DNA of 64,000 nt, taken from NCBI RefSeq assembly GCF_913020055.1, contig NZ_CAJWCF010000002.1, positions 47,935 through 111,934 of the forward strand. Direction: 5' to 3'. The notes beneath the pieces are model-generated. The model ran no database searches. It had not been told where the DNA came from and worked only from the letters and a program-made list of their open reading frames with translations. Positions 18,061-27,918 of the stretch are shown here, in pieces. A program made the position numbers and the translations under genes. Each line of letters opens with the position of its first letter. The first letter of the stretch is position 1. The DNA is from an uncultured Paraglaciecola sp. (lineage in GTDB: Bacteria; Pseudomonadota; Gammaproteobacteria; Enterobacterales; Alteromonadaceae).

Positions 18061-19404
18061 ATGTCTGAACATGCAGAAGCTTTACAGGATATGCCTAACC
18101 GAGAATCACTCGAAGCGTTTTGGATGCCCTACACAGGGAATCGTTATTTTAAAGACAACCCTTTGATAGTGACGAGTGCCCAAGGATGTTACTTAACGAC
18201 TCAAGAAGGTAATACAGTGTTTGATGGCCTATCCGGTTTGTGGTGCTGCGGCATGGGTCATGGCAGACCAGAAATTATCGACGCGGTGTCCAAAGGTATA
18301 CAAACATTAGATTTTTCTCCGTCATTTCAGGTGGGTAATGATCTTGCGTTTAAAGTGGCTAACAAAGTAAAGGATTTAACCCCAGAAGGGCTGGATTATG
18401 TGTTCTTTACTAATTCAGGCTCTGACGCGGCGGATACCGCACTTAAAATGGCCCGTGCCTATTGGCGGCAAAAAGGGCAGGGTACTAAAACCCGTTTTAT
18501 TGGTCGGGCACGTGGTTACCATGGAGTTAACTATGGTGGTATGAGCGTAGGGGGGATTGGCGCCAATAGGAAATTATATGGACAGGGAATTGAAGCCGAT
18601 CATTTACCTCATACTTGTTTGCCTGAAAATCGATTTTCTAAAGGTCAGCCTGAGCAGGGGGTTGAGCTAGCAGATAGTTTAGAAGATTTGGTCGCCTTAC
18701 ATGATGCGTCAAATATAGCCGCGGTAATTGTCGAACCTATGTCCGGCTCTGGAGGGGTGGTGATCCCACCTAAGGGTTACCTGAATAAGCTCCGAGCAAT
18801 ATGTGATAAACATAATATTTTACTGATTTTTGATGAAGTGATTACTGGGTTTGGGCGAACCGGTCATGCATTTGGTGCCGATGCTTTTGGGGTAACGCCG
18901 GATATTATGACCTTAGCTAAAGGGTTAACTAATGGTTGTATCCCTATGGGCGCAGTGGTCAGTAGTAGTGAGATTTACCAAACCTTTATGCAAAATGGTG
19001 GTTCAGAATTCAATACCGAGTTTCCACATGGGTATACTTATTCAGCGCACCCAGTAGCTTGTGCCGCAGCATTGGCGGCGATGGATGTGTTTGAAAAACA
19101 AAACATGGCGCAAAAAGTCGCTGATCTATCCCCTTACTTTGAACAACAAATACATCAACTTAAAGGGCTTAAACATGTGGTTGATATTCGTAATTTTGGT
19201 TTGGCTGGTGCGATTGAAATAGACTCTTTTGCTAATGAACCCACTAAACGACCCTTTGAAATTTTTCGTCGATGCTGGGAAGCTGGTATGTTTGTAAGAT
19301 GTGGTGGCAATACCGTTCAGTTAGCTCCGCCATTTATTAGCACTAAAGAGCAGATTGATGAATTGTTCAATGTGTTGAGCGATTCCATTGTGGCGACGAA
19401 CTAG
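18061..19404 (+). CDS. Class III aminotransferase, beta-alanine:pyruvate type
   Basis: The PLP-dependent enzyme most likely transfers the amino group of beta-alanine to pyruvate, giving malonate semialdehyde and alanine. The 447 residues show the omega-amino-acid:pyruvate aminotransferase layout: FWMPYTGNRYFKDNP near the start, GLSGLWCCGMGHGRPEI, the PLP phosphate region FTNSGSDAADTALKMARAYW, IFDEVITGFGRTGHAFGAD with the Asp that contacts the pyridine nitrogen, and the Schiff-base Lys in TLAKGLTNGCIPMGAV. It heads the rightward catabolic operon opposite the LysR gene, with mmsA 25 bases behind it. A role with beta-aminoisobutyrate from thymine is also possible. Confidence 0.92.
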   Translation: MSEHAEALQDMPNRESLEAFWMPYTGNRYFKDNPLIVTSAQGCYLTTQEGNTVFDGLSGLWCCGMGHGRPEIIDAVSKGIQTLDFSPSFQVGNDLAFKVANKVKDLTPEGLDYVFFTNSGSDAADTALKMARAYWRQKGQGTKTRFIGRARGYHGVNYGGMSVGGIGANRKLYGQGIEADHLPHTCLPENRFSKGQPEQGVELADSLEDLVALHDASNIAAVIVEPMSGSGGVVIPPKGYLNKLRAICDKHNILLIFDEVITGFGRTGHAFGADAFGVTPDIMTLAKGLTNGCIPMGAVVSSSEIYQTFMQNGGSEFNTEFPHGYTYSAHPVACAAALAAMDVFEKQNMAQKVADLSPYFEQQIHQLKGLKHVVDIRNFGLAGAIEIDSFANEPTKRPFEIFRRCWEAGMFVRCGGNTVQLAPPFISTKEQIDELFNVLSDSIVATN

Positions 19405-19429
19405 TCAATTAATTACCGAGACAAAATAG

Positions 19430-20920
19430 ATGTTATTGATAAAAAACTTTATTGATGGTCAAGAATTTGATGACCAAAGTCGCTATCAGGATGTATTTAA
19501 TCCTGCGACTGGGCAGGTTGTAGGACAAGTGACCTTGAGCTCTGCTAAGACAATTGAACATGCAGTGGCATGTGCTAAAGCCGCCTTCCCAGAATGGCGA
19601 GCAACACCTGCATTAAAACGTGCGCAAGTCATGTTTCGCTTTAAACAATTACTCGAATTACACAAAGATGAAATCTGCCAATTATTGACCACCGAACATG
19701 GCAAAGTCACAGATGATGCCATGGGAGAATTAACCCGTGGTATCGAGAATGTTGAATATGCCTGTGGCGCACCAGAATTACTAAAAGGCGAACATTCACG
19801 CAACGTAGGCCCTGGTATCGACAGTTGGTCTGAGTTCCAACCTTTGGGCGTGGTAGCGGGCATTACACCCTTTAATTTCCCTGCTATGGTGCCGCTTTGG
19901 ATGTATCCAATGGCAATCGTTTGTGGTAATACTTTTATCCTAAAACCTTCTGAGAGAAATCCAAGTGCGCCTCTTTTTATTGGGAAATTACTTAAAGAAG
20001 CTGGATTACCGGATGGTGTGTTTAATATTGTGAATGGCGATAAAGAAGCGGTAGATGGGTTACTTCATTCTGCTGATATAGAAGCCATTAGTTTTGTTGG
20101 TTCGACACCTATTGCCGAATATATTTATAAAACCGGCGCGGCAAATGGCAAGCGAGTGCAAGCCTTAGGTGGAGCAAAAAACCATGCCATAGTGATGCCA
20201 GATGCCGACATTGATAATGCGGTTAATGCGTTGATGGGAGCCGCTTATGGTTCTTGTGGCGAACGTTGTATGGCCATTTCTGTTGCGGTGTGTGTAGGTG
20301 ATAAGGTGGCAGATGAAGTGGTAGCTAAACTTTCTGCCAAGGTGAAAACCCTGCGAATTGGTTCGGGTATGGTCAAAGGACAAGAAATGGGGCCGGTTAT
20401 CACTAAGCAGCAATTAGAGCGCATTTCTGGCTTGGTGGCTCAAGGCGTAAATGAAGGGGCCAGCTTAGTAGTCGATGGCCGTGACATTTCTGTTGAAGGT
20501 AATGAACAAGGATTTTTTCTAGGTGGATGTTTGTTTGATCATGTTCAGGCCGATATGACTATTTACCAAACTGAAATTTTTGGGCCCGTGCTTTGTGTGG
20601 TGCGAGTGGAAAATGTGCAGCAAGGCATAGATATGGTTAACAACCATGAATATGGCAACGGAACATGTATCTTTACTCGAGATGGTGAAGCCGCGCGTTA
20701 TTTCTCTGATCATATTCAAGTGGGCATGGTGGGCATTAACGTGCCGTTACCTGTGCCGTCGGCTTACCATAGTTTTGGTGGTTGGAAACGTTCGTTGTTT
20801 GGTGATTTGTCAGCCTACGGACCAGATGCGGTAAGGTTTTATACTAGGCGCAAAACCATCTCACAGAGGTGGCCATCTTCAGGTGTAAGAGAAGGCTCTC
20901 AATTTGCCTTTCCGAGTTAG
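19430..20920 (+). CDS. mmsA: CoA-acylating (methyl)malonate-semialdehyde dehydrogenase
   Basis: MmsA oxidises malonate semialdehyde (from uracil) or methylmalonate semialdehyde (from thymine or valine) to acetyl-CoA or propionyl-CoA with NAD+ and release of CO2. The 496 residues follow the aldehyde dehydrogenase fold: GVVAGITPFNFPAMVPLWMY, ILKPSERNPSAPL, FVGSTPIAEYIY, the catalytic Cys in GSCGERCMAISVA (about 284) and EIFGPVLCVVRV. The usual ALDH catalytic Glu is replaced in GGAKNHAIV, as is normal in this subfamily. It follows the aminotransferase by 25 bases, so the two enzymes form consecutive steps. Confidence 0.95.
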   Translation: MLLIKNFIDGQEFDDQSRYQDVFNPATGQVVGQVTLSSAKTIEHAVACAKAAFPEWRATPALKRAQVMFRFKQLLELHKDEICQLLTTEHGKVTDDAMGELTRGIENVEYACGAPELLKGEHSRNVGPGIDSWSEFQPLGVVAGITPFNFPAMVPLWMYPMAIVCGNTFILKPSERNPSAPLFIGKLLKEAGLPDGVFNIVNGDKEAVDGLLHSADIEAISFVGSTPIAEYIYKTGAANGKRVQALGGAKNHAIVMPDADIDNAVNALMGAAYGSCGERCMAISVAVCVGDKVADEVVAKLSAKVKTLRIGSGMVKGQEMGPVITKQQLERISGLVAQGVNEGASLVVDGRDISVEGNEQGFFLGGCLFDHVQADMTIYQTEIFGPVLCVVRVENVQQGIDMVNNHEYGNGTCIFTRDGEAARYFSDHIQVGMVGINVPLPVPSAYHSFGGWKRSLFGDLSAYGPDAVRFYTRRKTISQRWPSSGVREGSQFAFPS

Positions 20921-20989
20921 TCAAAAAAAATAAAAATAATTAAGATACTAGATTCGTTTAAAAAATAGCCATGCGGGGAAGTGATAAGT

Positions 20990-22342
20990 TTGAAACATAC
21001 TATCCAATCAAATCGATTAGCAGATATCGAAATAATTGAAAATTTTACTGATATTGCGCCATTGCTCACTGAAAAGCAGGTGTTGGTTGCCAGTGAACGT
21101 TGTCTATTTTGTTATGACGCTCCTTGTATTAATGCCTGTCCAACGGCTATTGATATTCCATTATTTATTCGAAAAATTAATACCGGTAATGCCCATGGCG
21201 CCGCTAAAGAAATATTGTCGGCCAATATTTTGGGTGGCAGCTGCGCTAGGGTTTGTCCTACTGAAACCTTATGTGAAGACGCCTGTGTTCGAAATACCCA
21301 TGAAGATGCCCCCGTGTCTATCGGTCGATTACAACGTTATGCCGTGGAACATCTTGATCCAGCCAGAGGTTATCCTTTCACTAGAGCCGAGGAGACAGGC
21401 AAAAAAATTGCTGTTGTTGGTGCAGGACCAGCAGGTTTAGCGTGTGCTCACAGATTGGCTCGAGAGGGTCATCAAGTCACTATTTTTGAGGCCGCAACTA
21501 AGCCAGGTGGATTGAACGAATATGGCATCGCTGAATATAAGTTGGTTAATGACTATGCCCAGCAGGAAGTAGAGTTCGTGTTACAAATAGGCGGTATCGA
21601 GATCCAGTATGAAAAAGCCCTAGGGCGAGATTTTACTTTGAAACAACTTAGAGATACCCATGATGCAGTATTTTTAGGTATTGGAATGGGTGATAGCAAC
21701 GGATTAAATATTCCTGGTGAAGATTTAGCCGGTGTGGAAGATGCAGTGGATTATATTAGTGTTTTACGTCAAATAGATTCATTGGCTGAATTACCGGTAG
21801 GTCAGAACATAGTGGTGATTGGCGCAGGTATGACGGCCATCGATATCGCGGTGCAAAGTAAAAAATTAGGTGCTGGTGAAGTGACTATGGTGTATCGCCG
21901 GGATCAGCGAGCAATGGGCGCCTCTGTACATGAACAGGAATTAGCCCAAACCCATGGTGTACATTTTGTATTTAATGCCCAGCCAAAACAAATTTTAGGG
22001 GATGAAAATGGCGTAAACGCCATGCAATTTAATCGCACTGTTGTTAACGAACAGGGCAAGTTGGTCGCAACCGACGAGGTGATTCAGTTGCCTTGTGATT
22101 TAGTGTTCAAAGCTATAGGCCAAAAATTACATCCAGACTTTTTAGCGCAAGACAGCGAACGTCCTGCGTTATGTAAAAGTGGACGTTTTGCAGTGGACGC
22201 AACTTTCCAAACTTCTATTCCAAAGGTATACGCTGGTGGCGATTGTATTAAAGGTAAAGACTTAGTTGTTGAAGCTGTTGATCATGGCAACAAGGCAGCA
22301 TTGACTATCCATCAGGTTTTGCAGCAGGAAGAAAAATACTAA
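20990..22342 (+). CDS. preT: NAD-dependent dihydropyrimidine dehydrogenase, PreT subunit
   Basis: PreT is the electron-entry subunit of PreTA, which reduces uracil or thymine to the dihydro form. The protein of about 450 residues has an N-terminal Fe-S domain (ERCLFCYDAPCINACPTAID and GGSCARVCPTETLCEDACVR), an FAD loop KIAVVGAGPAGLACAHRLAR, and a second dinucleotide loop NIVVIGAGMTAIDIAVQ. The last segment YAGGDCIKGKDLVVEAVDHG contacts FAD. The TTG at 20990 is preferred because GGGGAAG at 20975-20981 lies 8 bases upstream; the GTG at 20981 would have no spacing. The stop overlaps the preA start (TAATG). Confidence 0.93.
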   Translation: MKHTIQSNRLADIEIIENFTDIAPLLTEKQVLVASERCLFCYDAPCINACPTAIDIPLFIRKINTGNAHGAAKEILSANILGGSCARVCPTETLCEDACVRNTHEDAPVSIGRLQRYAVEHLDPARGYPFTRAEETGKKIAVVGAGPAGLACAHRLAREGHQVTIFEAATKPGGLNEYGIAEYKLVNDYAQQEVEFVLQIGGIEIQYEKALGRDFTLKQLRDTHDAVFLGIGMGDSNGLNIPGEDLAGVEDAVDYISVLRQIDSLAELPVGQNIVVIGAGMTAIDIAVQSKKLGAGEVTMVYRRDQRAMGASVHEQELAQTHGVHFVFNAQPKQILGDENGVNAMQFNRTVVNEQGKLVATDEVIQLPCDLVFKAIGQKLHPDFLAQDSERPALCKSGRFAVDATFQTSIPKVYAGGDCIKGKDLVVEAVDHGNKAALTIHQVLQQEEKY

Positions 22343-23613
22343 TGGCAGATTTATCCAGCGAATTTTTAGGTATTAAATGTATCAACCCTTTTTGGTTAGC
22401 GTCGGCGCCTCCTACTGACAAAGCGTATAATGTGGTGCGTGCCTTTGAGGCCGGGTGGGGCGGAGTGGTTTGGAAAACCCTAGGTGAAGATCCTGCACCG
22501 ATTAATGTGTCATCACGTTACGGTGTGCATTACGGTCAAAATCGCCAAGTACTTGGCTTTAACAATATTGAACTGATTACCGATCGTTCATTACAAATTA
22601 ACCTTGATGAAATTACCCAAGTTAAGAAAGACTGGCCAGACAGAGCCATGATCGTATCGCTTATGGTGCCTTGTGAAGAAGAATCTTGGAAAGCCATTTT
22701 ACCTAGAGTAGAAGCAACCGGAGCTGATGGCGTTGAGCTTAATTTTGGTTGTCCTCATGGTATGCCAGAACGTGGTATGGGAGCGGCTGTAGGGCAAGTG
22801 CCAGAGTACATAGAAATGGTCACCCGCTGGTGTAAGCAGTATTGTTCACTACCGATTATCGTTAAGCTCACCCCAAATATTACTGACATACGTTTACCAG
22901 CAGAAGCGGCTTTGCGTGGTGGTGCGGATGCAGTGAGTTTAATTAATACCATCAATTCAATTACATCAGTCAATTTAGACACTATGTCGCCAGAGCCGAG
23001 TGTCGATGGCAAAGGAACCCATGGCGGATACTGTGGCCCGGCTGTTAAGCCTATTGCCCTTAGTATGTTGTCAGAGATTGCACGTAGTCCAGTTACCGCT
23101 AACTTACCGATTTCGGGTATTGGTGGCGTATCTAATTGGCGCGATGCTGCGGAGTTTATCGCGTTAGGCGCCGGCAATGTGCAAGTGTGTAGCGCTGCGA
23201 TGTTATATGGCTTTAAAATCATCGACGACTTATGTGATGGCCTAAGCGATTGGATGGATCAAAAAGGGTATGAGTCTATCGACGATTTTTGTCGCATGGC
23301 TATTCCTAATACCACCGATTGGAAACACCTGAACATGAACTATAAACGGGTGGCGGTGATTGACCAGGACAATTGTATTCAATGTGGTCGCTGTTTTGCC
23401 GCTTGTGAAGATACCTCGCACCAGTCGATTTTGAAAACCGCTAAAGACGGTGGCAATGAATACACAGTGATTGAAAAAGAGTGCGTGGGGTGTAATTTGT
23501 GTCAGGTTACCTGTCCAGAGCCTAACGCCATAGCCATGGTTGATATTGATACAGGGCAGGAGCATTTGAGTTGGTTACATCACCCTGCGAACCCTTTTAG
23601 AGAAGCTAAGTAA
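22342..23613 (+). CDS. preA: NAD-dependent dihydropyrimidine dehydrogenase, PreA subunit
   Basis: PreA holds the FMN site that reduces the pyrimidine ring. The 423 residues form a dihydroorotate-dehydrogenase-like barrel (GIKCINPFWLASAPPTDKAY, VELNFGCPHGMPERGMGAAV, VKLTPNITDI, ISGIGGVSNWRDAAEFI). A C-terminal ferredoxin domain carries two 4Fe-4S motifs (CIQCGRCFAACEDTSHQ and CVGCNLCQVTCPEPNAI). The active-site Cys lies in the NFGCPHG segment. Its ATG shares a base with the preT stop, so the subunits are translationally coupled. Together they replace the single-chain mammalian DPYD. Confidence 0.96.
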   Translation: MADLSSEFLGIKCINPFWLASAPPTDKAYNVVRAFEAGWGGVVWKTLGEDPAPINVSSRYGVHYGQNRQVLGFNNIELITDRSLQINLDEITQVKKDWPDRAMIVSLMVPCEEESWKAILPRVEATGADGVELNFGCPHGMPERGMGAAVGQVPEYIEMVTRWCKQYCSLPIIVKLTPNITDIRLPAEAALRGGADAVSLINTINSITSVNLDTMSPEPSVDGKGTHGGYCGPAVKPIALSMLSEIARSPVTANLPISGIGGVSNWRDAAEFIALGAGNVQVCSAAMLYGFKIIDDLCDGLSDWMDQKGYESIDDFCRMAIPNTTDWKHLNMNYKRVAVIDQDNCIQCGRCFAACEDTSHQSILKTAKDGGNEYTVIEKECVGCNLCQVTCPEPNAIAMVDIDTGQEHLSWLHHPANPFREAK

Positions 23614-23651
23614 TTAATTAAAATAAGAATAATAATTTATGGAGAAAGTTT

Positions 23652-24518
23652 ATGCCTAGAAATGTAATCAGTGGATTGATCCAATGTCACAATCCGATAA
23701 ATGATGAATCGGTGCCGGTCAAAGATATTCAGCAAGCCGCCCTTGATCATCATATTCCTTTTATCGAAGAAGCCGGTAAAAAAGGTGTGCAGATCCTTTG
23801 TTTGCAAGAAATCTTCAATGGTCCATATTTTTGCCCGTCTCAGGATGTGCGTTGGTATGATGCGGCCGAAACTGTTCCGGGGCCGATGACAGATTTGATG
23901 TCTGAATATGCCAAAAAGTATGAAATGGTTATGATTGTGCCTGTATACGAATATGTGCAACCGGGTGTGTATTACAACACTGCTGCGGTAATTGATGCCG
24001 ATGGTACCTATTTAGGCAAATATCGTAAAACTCATATCCCTCAAGTCGCAGGTTTTTGGGAGAAGTTTTTCTTCAAACCTGGTGATGCAGAATACCCAGT
24101 GTTCAATACTCGTTATGCCAAAATAGGGGTGTATATTTGTTACGATCGACATTTCCCTGAAGGCGCACGTATTTTAGGCTTAAATGGTGCTGAAATTGTG
24201 TATAACCCCTCAGCCACAGTGGCTGGTTTATCCCAGTATTTGTGGAAGTTAGAACAACCCGCACACGCTGTAGCTAACGGCTATTTTATGGGCTGTATCA
24301 ACCGTGTTGGCACTGAAGCGCCTTGGAATATCGGTAAGTTTTATGGCACCAGTTACCATGTTAATCCAAGAGGTGAAATCATTGATGAGGCGTCAGAAGA
24401 TAACGACGAATTACTTATCTCTACCCTTGATTTGGATATGATTGATGAAGTGAGAAAAGTGTGGCAATTTTATCGCGACCGCCGCCCAGAAACCTATGGC
24501 AAACTCACTGAAATTTAA
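23652..24518 (+). CDS. Beta-ureidopropionase (N-carbamoyl-beta-alanine amidohydrolase)
   Basis: This nitrilase-superfamily enzyme cleaves N-carbamoyl-beta-alanine to beta-alanine, ammonia and CO2, step three of reductive pyrimidine degradation. The 288 residues show the catalytic triad: Glu in LCLQEIFNGPYFCP, Lys in YRKTHIPQVAGFWEKFFF and Cys in IGVYICYDRHFPEGAR. A further Glu lies in the YLWKLEQPAHA segment. The sequence resembles the eukaryote-like beta-ureidopropionase branch more than general nitrilases. It starts 38 bases after preA behind GGAGA. Its place between preA and the transporter supports the assignment. Confidence 0.92.
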   Translation: MPRNVISGLIQCHNPINDESVPVKDIQQAALDHHIPFIEEAGKKGVQILCLQEIFNGPYFCPSQDVRWYDAAETVPGPMTDLMSEYAKKYEMVMIVPVYEYVQPGVYYNTAAVIDADGTYLGKYRKTHIPQVAGFWEKFFFKPGDAEYPVFNTRYAKIGVYICYDRHFPEGARILGLNGAEIVYNPSATVAGLSQYLWKLEQPAHAVANGYFMGCINRVGTEAPWNIGKFYGTSYHVNPRGEIIDEASEDNDELLISTLDLDMIDEVRKVWQFYRDRRPETYGKLTEI

Positions 24519-24671
24519 TAGTATGGGTACAAGAAGCTAGGTCGGGGAAGACATTAGGGGTTGTTGGCATATGAAAGGTCAATAGCCTCTGGCTTAAAAA
24601 TAAGAATGGTGAGCAAATGAGTTGCTTAAACCATCACACTCAATTAATCGGTACTAAAGGGGATGACTGTT

Positions 24672-26165
24672 ATGCAAGGGCAACAAAATGAGACATCTCT
24701 TTTAGTATCCACCACCCATGAAGTGGGTGAGTTTGTTGAGCTCAATGTCGCAGAGGATGTGCAAAATAGTCCTCTGTATAATCAAGATATTGCGCCTACA
24801 AAAATCGCTCAGCGAACATGGCACAAGGGTAACGTAGCTGCATTGTGGGTGGGCATGTCTATATGTGTGCCCACTTATACACTAGGTGGAGTGTTAACCG
24901 CTTACTTCGGTTTGTCTGTGCTTGAAGCCTTAATCACCATTTTGATTGCTAATATCATAGTGTTGATACCCCTTACATTGAACGCTTTTTCTGGAACTAA
25001 GTACGGCATACCGTTTCCGGTATTGTTGCGCTCATCCTTCGGTCTATATGGCTCAAATGTGCCCTGTTTGATTAGGGCTTTTGTGGCATGTGGCTGGTTT
25101 GGTATTCAGTCCTTATTTGGTGGTATTGCCTGTCATTTATTATTTTCAGCTTTTTCGCCTAGCTGGGCGGCACTAGGTAGTGCGGGTGAAGTGTATGGTT
25201 TCTTTCTGTTTTGGGCGCTTAATTTGTATGTAGTAATCAAAGGCGCCAATGCGATTAAACATTTAGAAAACTGGTCTGCGCCACTATTGTTGTTGGTTGG
25301 GGCGGGTTTGATGTTTTGGGCTTTACCGCAAATAGACTTAGGTGAAGTCTTAGCCACTAAAGCTAATCGTCCAGAGGCAGACTCTTCAGCGCCTTATTTA
25401 ATGGCTGGGGTAACCGCTATGGTAGGGTTTTGGGCAACGTTGAGTTTGAATATTCCTGATTTTAGCCGTTTTGTTAAATCTCAAAAAGATCAAATTGTCG
25501 GTCAGGTGATTGGTTTGCCTCTGACGATGTTTTTCTTTGCTTCGTTAGGTGTGATTTTAACTTCTGCTTCTACTGTTTTAGTGGGCGAGACTATTTCCGA
25601 CCCGATTAATCTGATAGGTAAAATAGACAGCCCATTGTTAGTGGGGATTGCTATGTTGTTGATCATTATTGCCACCTTATCAACCAATAGCGCGGCGAAT
25701 ATTGTGTCTCCTACCAATGACTTTCAAAACGTGGCGCCTAAATTAATTAGTGAAAAACGTGGTGTACTGTTAACCGGCTTAATCGGACTATTGATGATGA
25801 GCTGGGAGTTACTGAAAAAAATGCACTGGGTAGAATCAGATGTCAGTGTTGAATCTTTGTATTCTAATTGGTTATTAGGCTATTCGAGTTTACTTGGCCC
25901 AATAGCTGGGATCATGATTGTGGATTATTTTGTGATCAATAAACAACAACTCGATTTGGTCTCGTTATATTTGCGTGGTGGTAAATATGCCGATGTAAAT
26001 ATGCAAGGTATGATCGCCTTTTTTGTACCTGTTGCTATAACACTAATGACTTTGATGACCGGGTCTATGAGTTGGTTTTACAATTATGGTTGGTTTACCG
26101 GTTCTATTACTGGGGCAGCCATTTATTACTTGCTAAAAGTAAAACGAAATACCAATTTAGGGTAA
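24672..26165 (+). CDS. NCS1-family nucleobase:cation symporter
   Basis: The inner-membrane carrier of about 497 residues and 12 predicted helices probably imports uracil, thymine, dihydropyrimidine or hydantoin with H+ or Na+. Family signs are a soluble N-terminus followed by NVAALWVGMSICVPTYTLGG, the block ANIIVLIPLTLNAFSGTKYG, PFPVLLRSSFGLYGSNVPCL, RAFVACGWFGIQSLFGG, and TLSLNIPDFSRFVKSQKDQI. The ATG at 24672 is chosen because AGGGG at 24658-24662 lies 9 bases before it; the ATG at 24663 touches that site. It follows the catabolic genes by about 150 bases and supplies their substrate. Confidence 0.9.
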   Translation: MQGQQNETSLLVSTTHEVGEFVELNVAEDVQNSPLYNQDIAPTKIAQRTWHKGNVAALWVGMSICVPTYTLGGVLTAYFGLSVLEALITILIANIIVLIPLTLNAFSGTKYGIPFPVLLRSSFGLYGSNVPCLIRAFVACGWFGIQSLFGGIACHLLFSAFSPSWAALGSAGEVYGFFLFWALNLYVVIKGANAIKHLENWSAPLLLLVGAGLMFWALPQIDLGEVLATKANRPEADSSAPYLMAGVTAMVGFWATLSLNIPDFSRFVKSQKDQIVGQVIGLPLTMFFFASLGVILTSASTVLVGETISDPINLIGKIDSPLLVGIAMLLIIIATLSTNSAANIVSPTNDFQNVAPKLISEKRGVLLTGLIGLLMMSWELLKKMHWVESDVSVESLYSNWLLGYSSLLGPIAGIMIVDYFVINKQQLDLVSLYLRGGKYADVNMQGMIAFFVPVAITLMTLMTGSMSWFYNYGWFTGSITGAAIYYLLKVKRNTNLG

Positions 26166-26226
26166 GATAGCTAAGTTAACATCGCTTGTTATTAACCCAT
26201 TTCCAATCATAGAAGTACGGATCACT

Positions 26227-27282
26227 ATGTCAGATATTCAATCTAGTCTTGCGACTCTTTTGCAAAACATTCTTCCCGATTTTTTCCCAGATACCCAGCG
26301 TACTGCAAGATACATTGTGACCGAAGGTAAAACAGTTAATCTGAGTTTACCTTTTGTGTGCAACAGTTTATTGGGGGCAAAAGGAAAGTTTAGTCATCAT
26401 CTAGAAAGTTTTGCCAGTACACATAAAGTCACGATAAAGCTGAGTTATCAGGTCCCATCTATCAAAGGGCAAAACCCTAAAGTAGTGAAAAATGTGATTG
26501 CGGTAGCATCAGGAAAAGGTGGAGTGGGTAAGTCGACTACTTCAATTAATCTAGCTGCGGCTTTGAGGCAAGAAGGCGCTAGGGTGGGGATTTTGGACGC
26601 GGACGTATACGGCCCTTCTGTACCGACTTTGCTTGGCACTAAAGATGTGCAGCCCGGATCTCCAGATAATAAAAATATCTATCCAGTGATGAGTAATGGT
26701 ATACAGACTATGTCGATTGGGTATTTAGTCGATGAAGATTCAGCAACCATTTGGCGTGGGCCAATGGCAAGTAGGGCGTTTCAACAACTGTATAACGAAA
26801 CTTTGTGGGATGAGTTAGATTATCTGATTGTCGATATGCCACCAGGTACCGGAGACATCCAGTTAACCTTAGCGCAAAATATGCCTGTATCGGCGGCTGT
26901 TATTGTCACCACACCTCAGGATTTAGCTTTAGCAGATGCCATAAAGGGCATTGCTATGTTTAACAAGGTGAATATTAATGTGTTGGGCATAGTCGAAAAC
27001 ATGAGTTATCACATTTGTTCTGAATGTGGTCATAAAGAGCATATTTTTGGTGCTGATGGTGGGCAACGTATTGCGCAAAAATATCAAACTGAATTATTAG
27101 CCCAATTGCCGTTAAACATACAGATTAGGGAGTTGGCAGACAGCGGTAGTCAATTTATGTTTAGCGAACAAGCTAATCCCGACATTCAGCAAATCTACCG
27201 TACTTTGGCGCGCAAATTATCTTACAAGCTTTCACAACAAGAGATGCAAGATCAGCAAATTATGGTGTCGAGCGTAAACTGA
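26227..27282 (+). CDS. apbC: Mrp/ApbC-type iron-sulfur carrier ATPase
   Basis: This P-loop NTPase of the Mrp/NBP35 family binds and transfers Fe-S clusters to target enzymes in the cytosol. The 351 residues have a short N-terminal domain (about 1-90), the deviant Walker A VASGKGGVGKSTTSINLA (about 95-112), the switch region DADVYGPSVPTLLG, DMPPGTGDIQLTLAQ and the cluster-binding CxxC in HICSECGHKEHIFG. It could serve the Fe-S subunits PreT and PreA just upstream, but the gene is general housekeeping and its place here may be chance. About 60 bases separate it from the transporter gene. Confidence 0.93.
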   Translation: MSDIQSSLATLLQNILPDFFPDTQRTARYIVTEGKTVNLSLPFVCNSLLGAKGKFSHHLESFASTHKVTIKLSYQVPSIKGQNPKVVKNVIAVASGKGGVGKSTTSINLAAALRQEGARVGILDADVYGPSVPTLLGTKDVQPGSPDNKNIYPVMSNGIQTMSIGYLVDEDSATIWRGPMASRAFQQLYNETLWDELDYLIVDMPPGTGDIQLTLAQNMPVSAAVIVTTPQDLALADAIKGIAMFNKVNINVLGIVENMSYHICSECGHKEHIFGADGGQRIAQKYQTELLAQLPLNIQIRELADSGSQFMFSEQANPDIQQIYRTLARKLSYKLSQQEMQDQQIMVSSVN

Positions 27283-27303
27283 GTGAAGCCTAATGATGCC
27301 TGA

Positions 27304-27338
27304 TAGACACCAAGCCATTTAACGGCTTGGTATGTCTA
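27304..27338. terminator. Stem-loop between the convergent apbC and VOC genes
   Basis: A 13-bp stem (TAGACA + CCAAGCC against GGCTTGG + TGTCTA with a two-base TA bulge) has loop ATTTAAC. It lies between two convergent genes and could end transcription from both sides, but no clear T run follows. Confidence 0.45.
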
Positions 27339-27374
27339 ACGTGTAGGTTAAAATTTATTGGTAAGACGTTACTT

Positions 27375-27752
27375 CTATTGGTAAGAGACCACTTCAATTT
27401 CAATACCCTCTTCAAGGTCAAAATAAAAACGTTTGCCTGGTTCATAATCGCCATGATTGTATGCCACAAAACCACTGGCCTTGACCTTTCTTTCCGCCTC
27501 ATCTAAATCATCCACAAGAATACCTATGTGATTGAGGTGGCTGATGGTTTTATTTGAGGTATCTGCCAGATGTTTTTCTTGATGGCTATACAGCGCAAGA
27601 TAGGTGTCTTCGCCACCTAGATGAATAGTACGACCATTATCTTTTGCAGCACCGGCCCAACGGATTTTCCAATCAAATAGATGACTCAATATGCTGGCAG
27701 TCGCATCTGTGTCGCGGACCGTAAGGTTGATATGTTCAAGTTTACTTTGCAT
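27375..27752 (-). CDS. VOC-family (glyoxalase/bleomycin resistance fold) protein
   Basis: The 125-residue cytosolic protein has the paired beta-alpha-beta-beta-beta modules of the vicinal oxygen chelate fold. Module one is KLEHINLTVRDTDATASILS with FDWKIRWAG. Module two is HLNHIGILVDDLDEAERKVK with EPGKRFYFDLEEGIEIEVVSY. The metal ligands of the family may be His 7 (LEHINL), the His of the HLNHIGI strand and the Glu of EGIEIEV. The substrate cannot be told; VOC members include dioxygenases, isomerases and resistance proteins. It converges on apbC and has no operon partner. Confidence 0.85.
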   Translation of the reverse strand: MQSKLEHINLTVRDTDATASILSHLFDWKIRWAGAAKDNGRTIHLGGEDTYLALYSHQEKHLADTSNKTISHLNHIGILVDDLDEAERKVKASGFVAYNHGDYEPGKRFYFDLEEGIEIEVVSYQ

Positions 27753-27918
27753 AGGATTTTCCTTAAGAAGGTTGTAAGAATAGTTAACTTGAACAGCACT
27801 TTAATACCTCAAGTTAGCTTGAGGTAAAGTGTTTATTTAGAATTTTTACATAAATTTGTAATGAGAGTAATTGTTGGTACTTTAATGGACAATTCTTTAG
27901 GTTGGTTGGTATAAAACC

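Noticed and set aside
24519..24671. Riboswitch or leader before the NCS1 transporter
   Set aside because: The 150 bases show no conserved fold or terminator that I can support.
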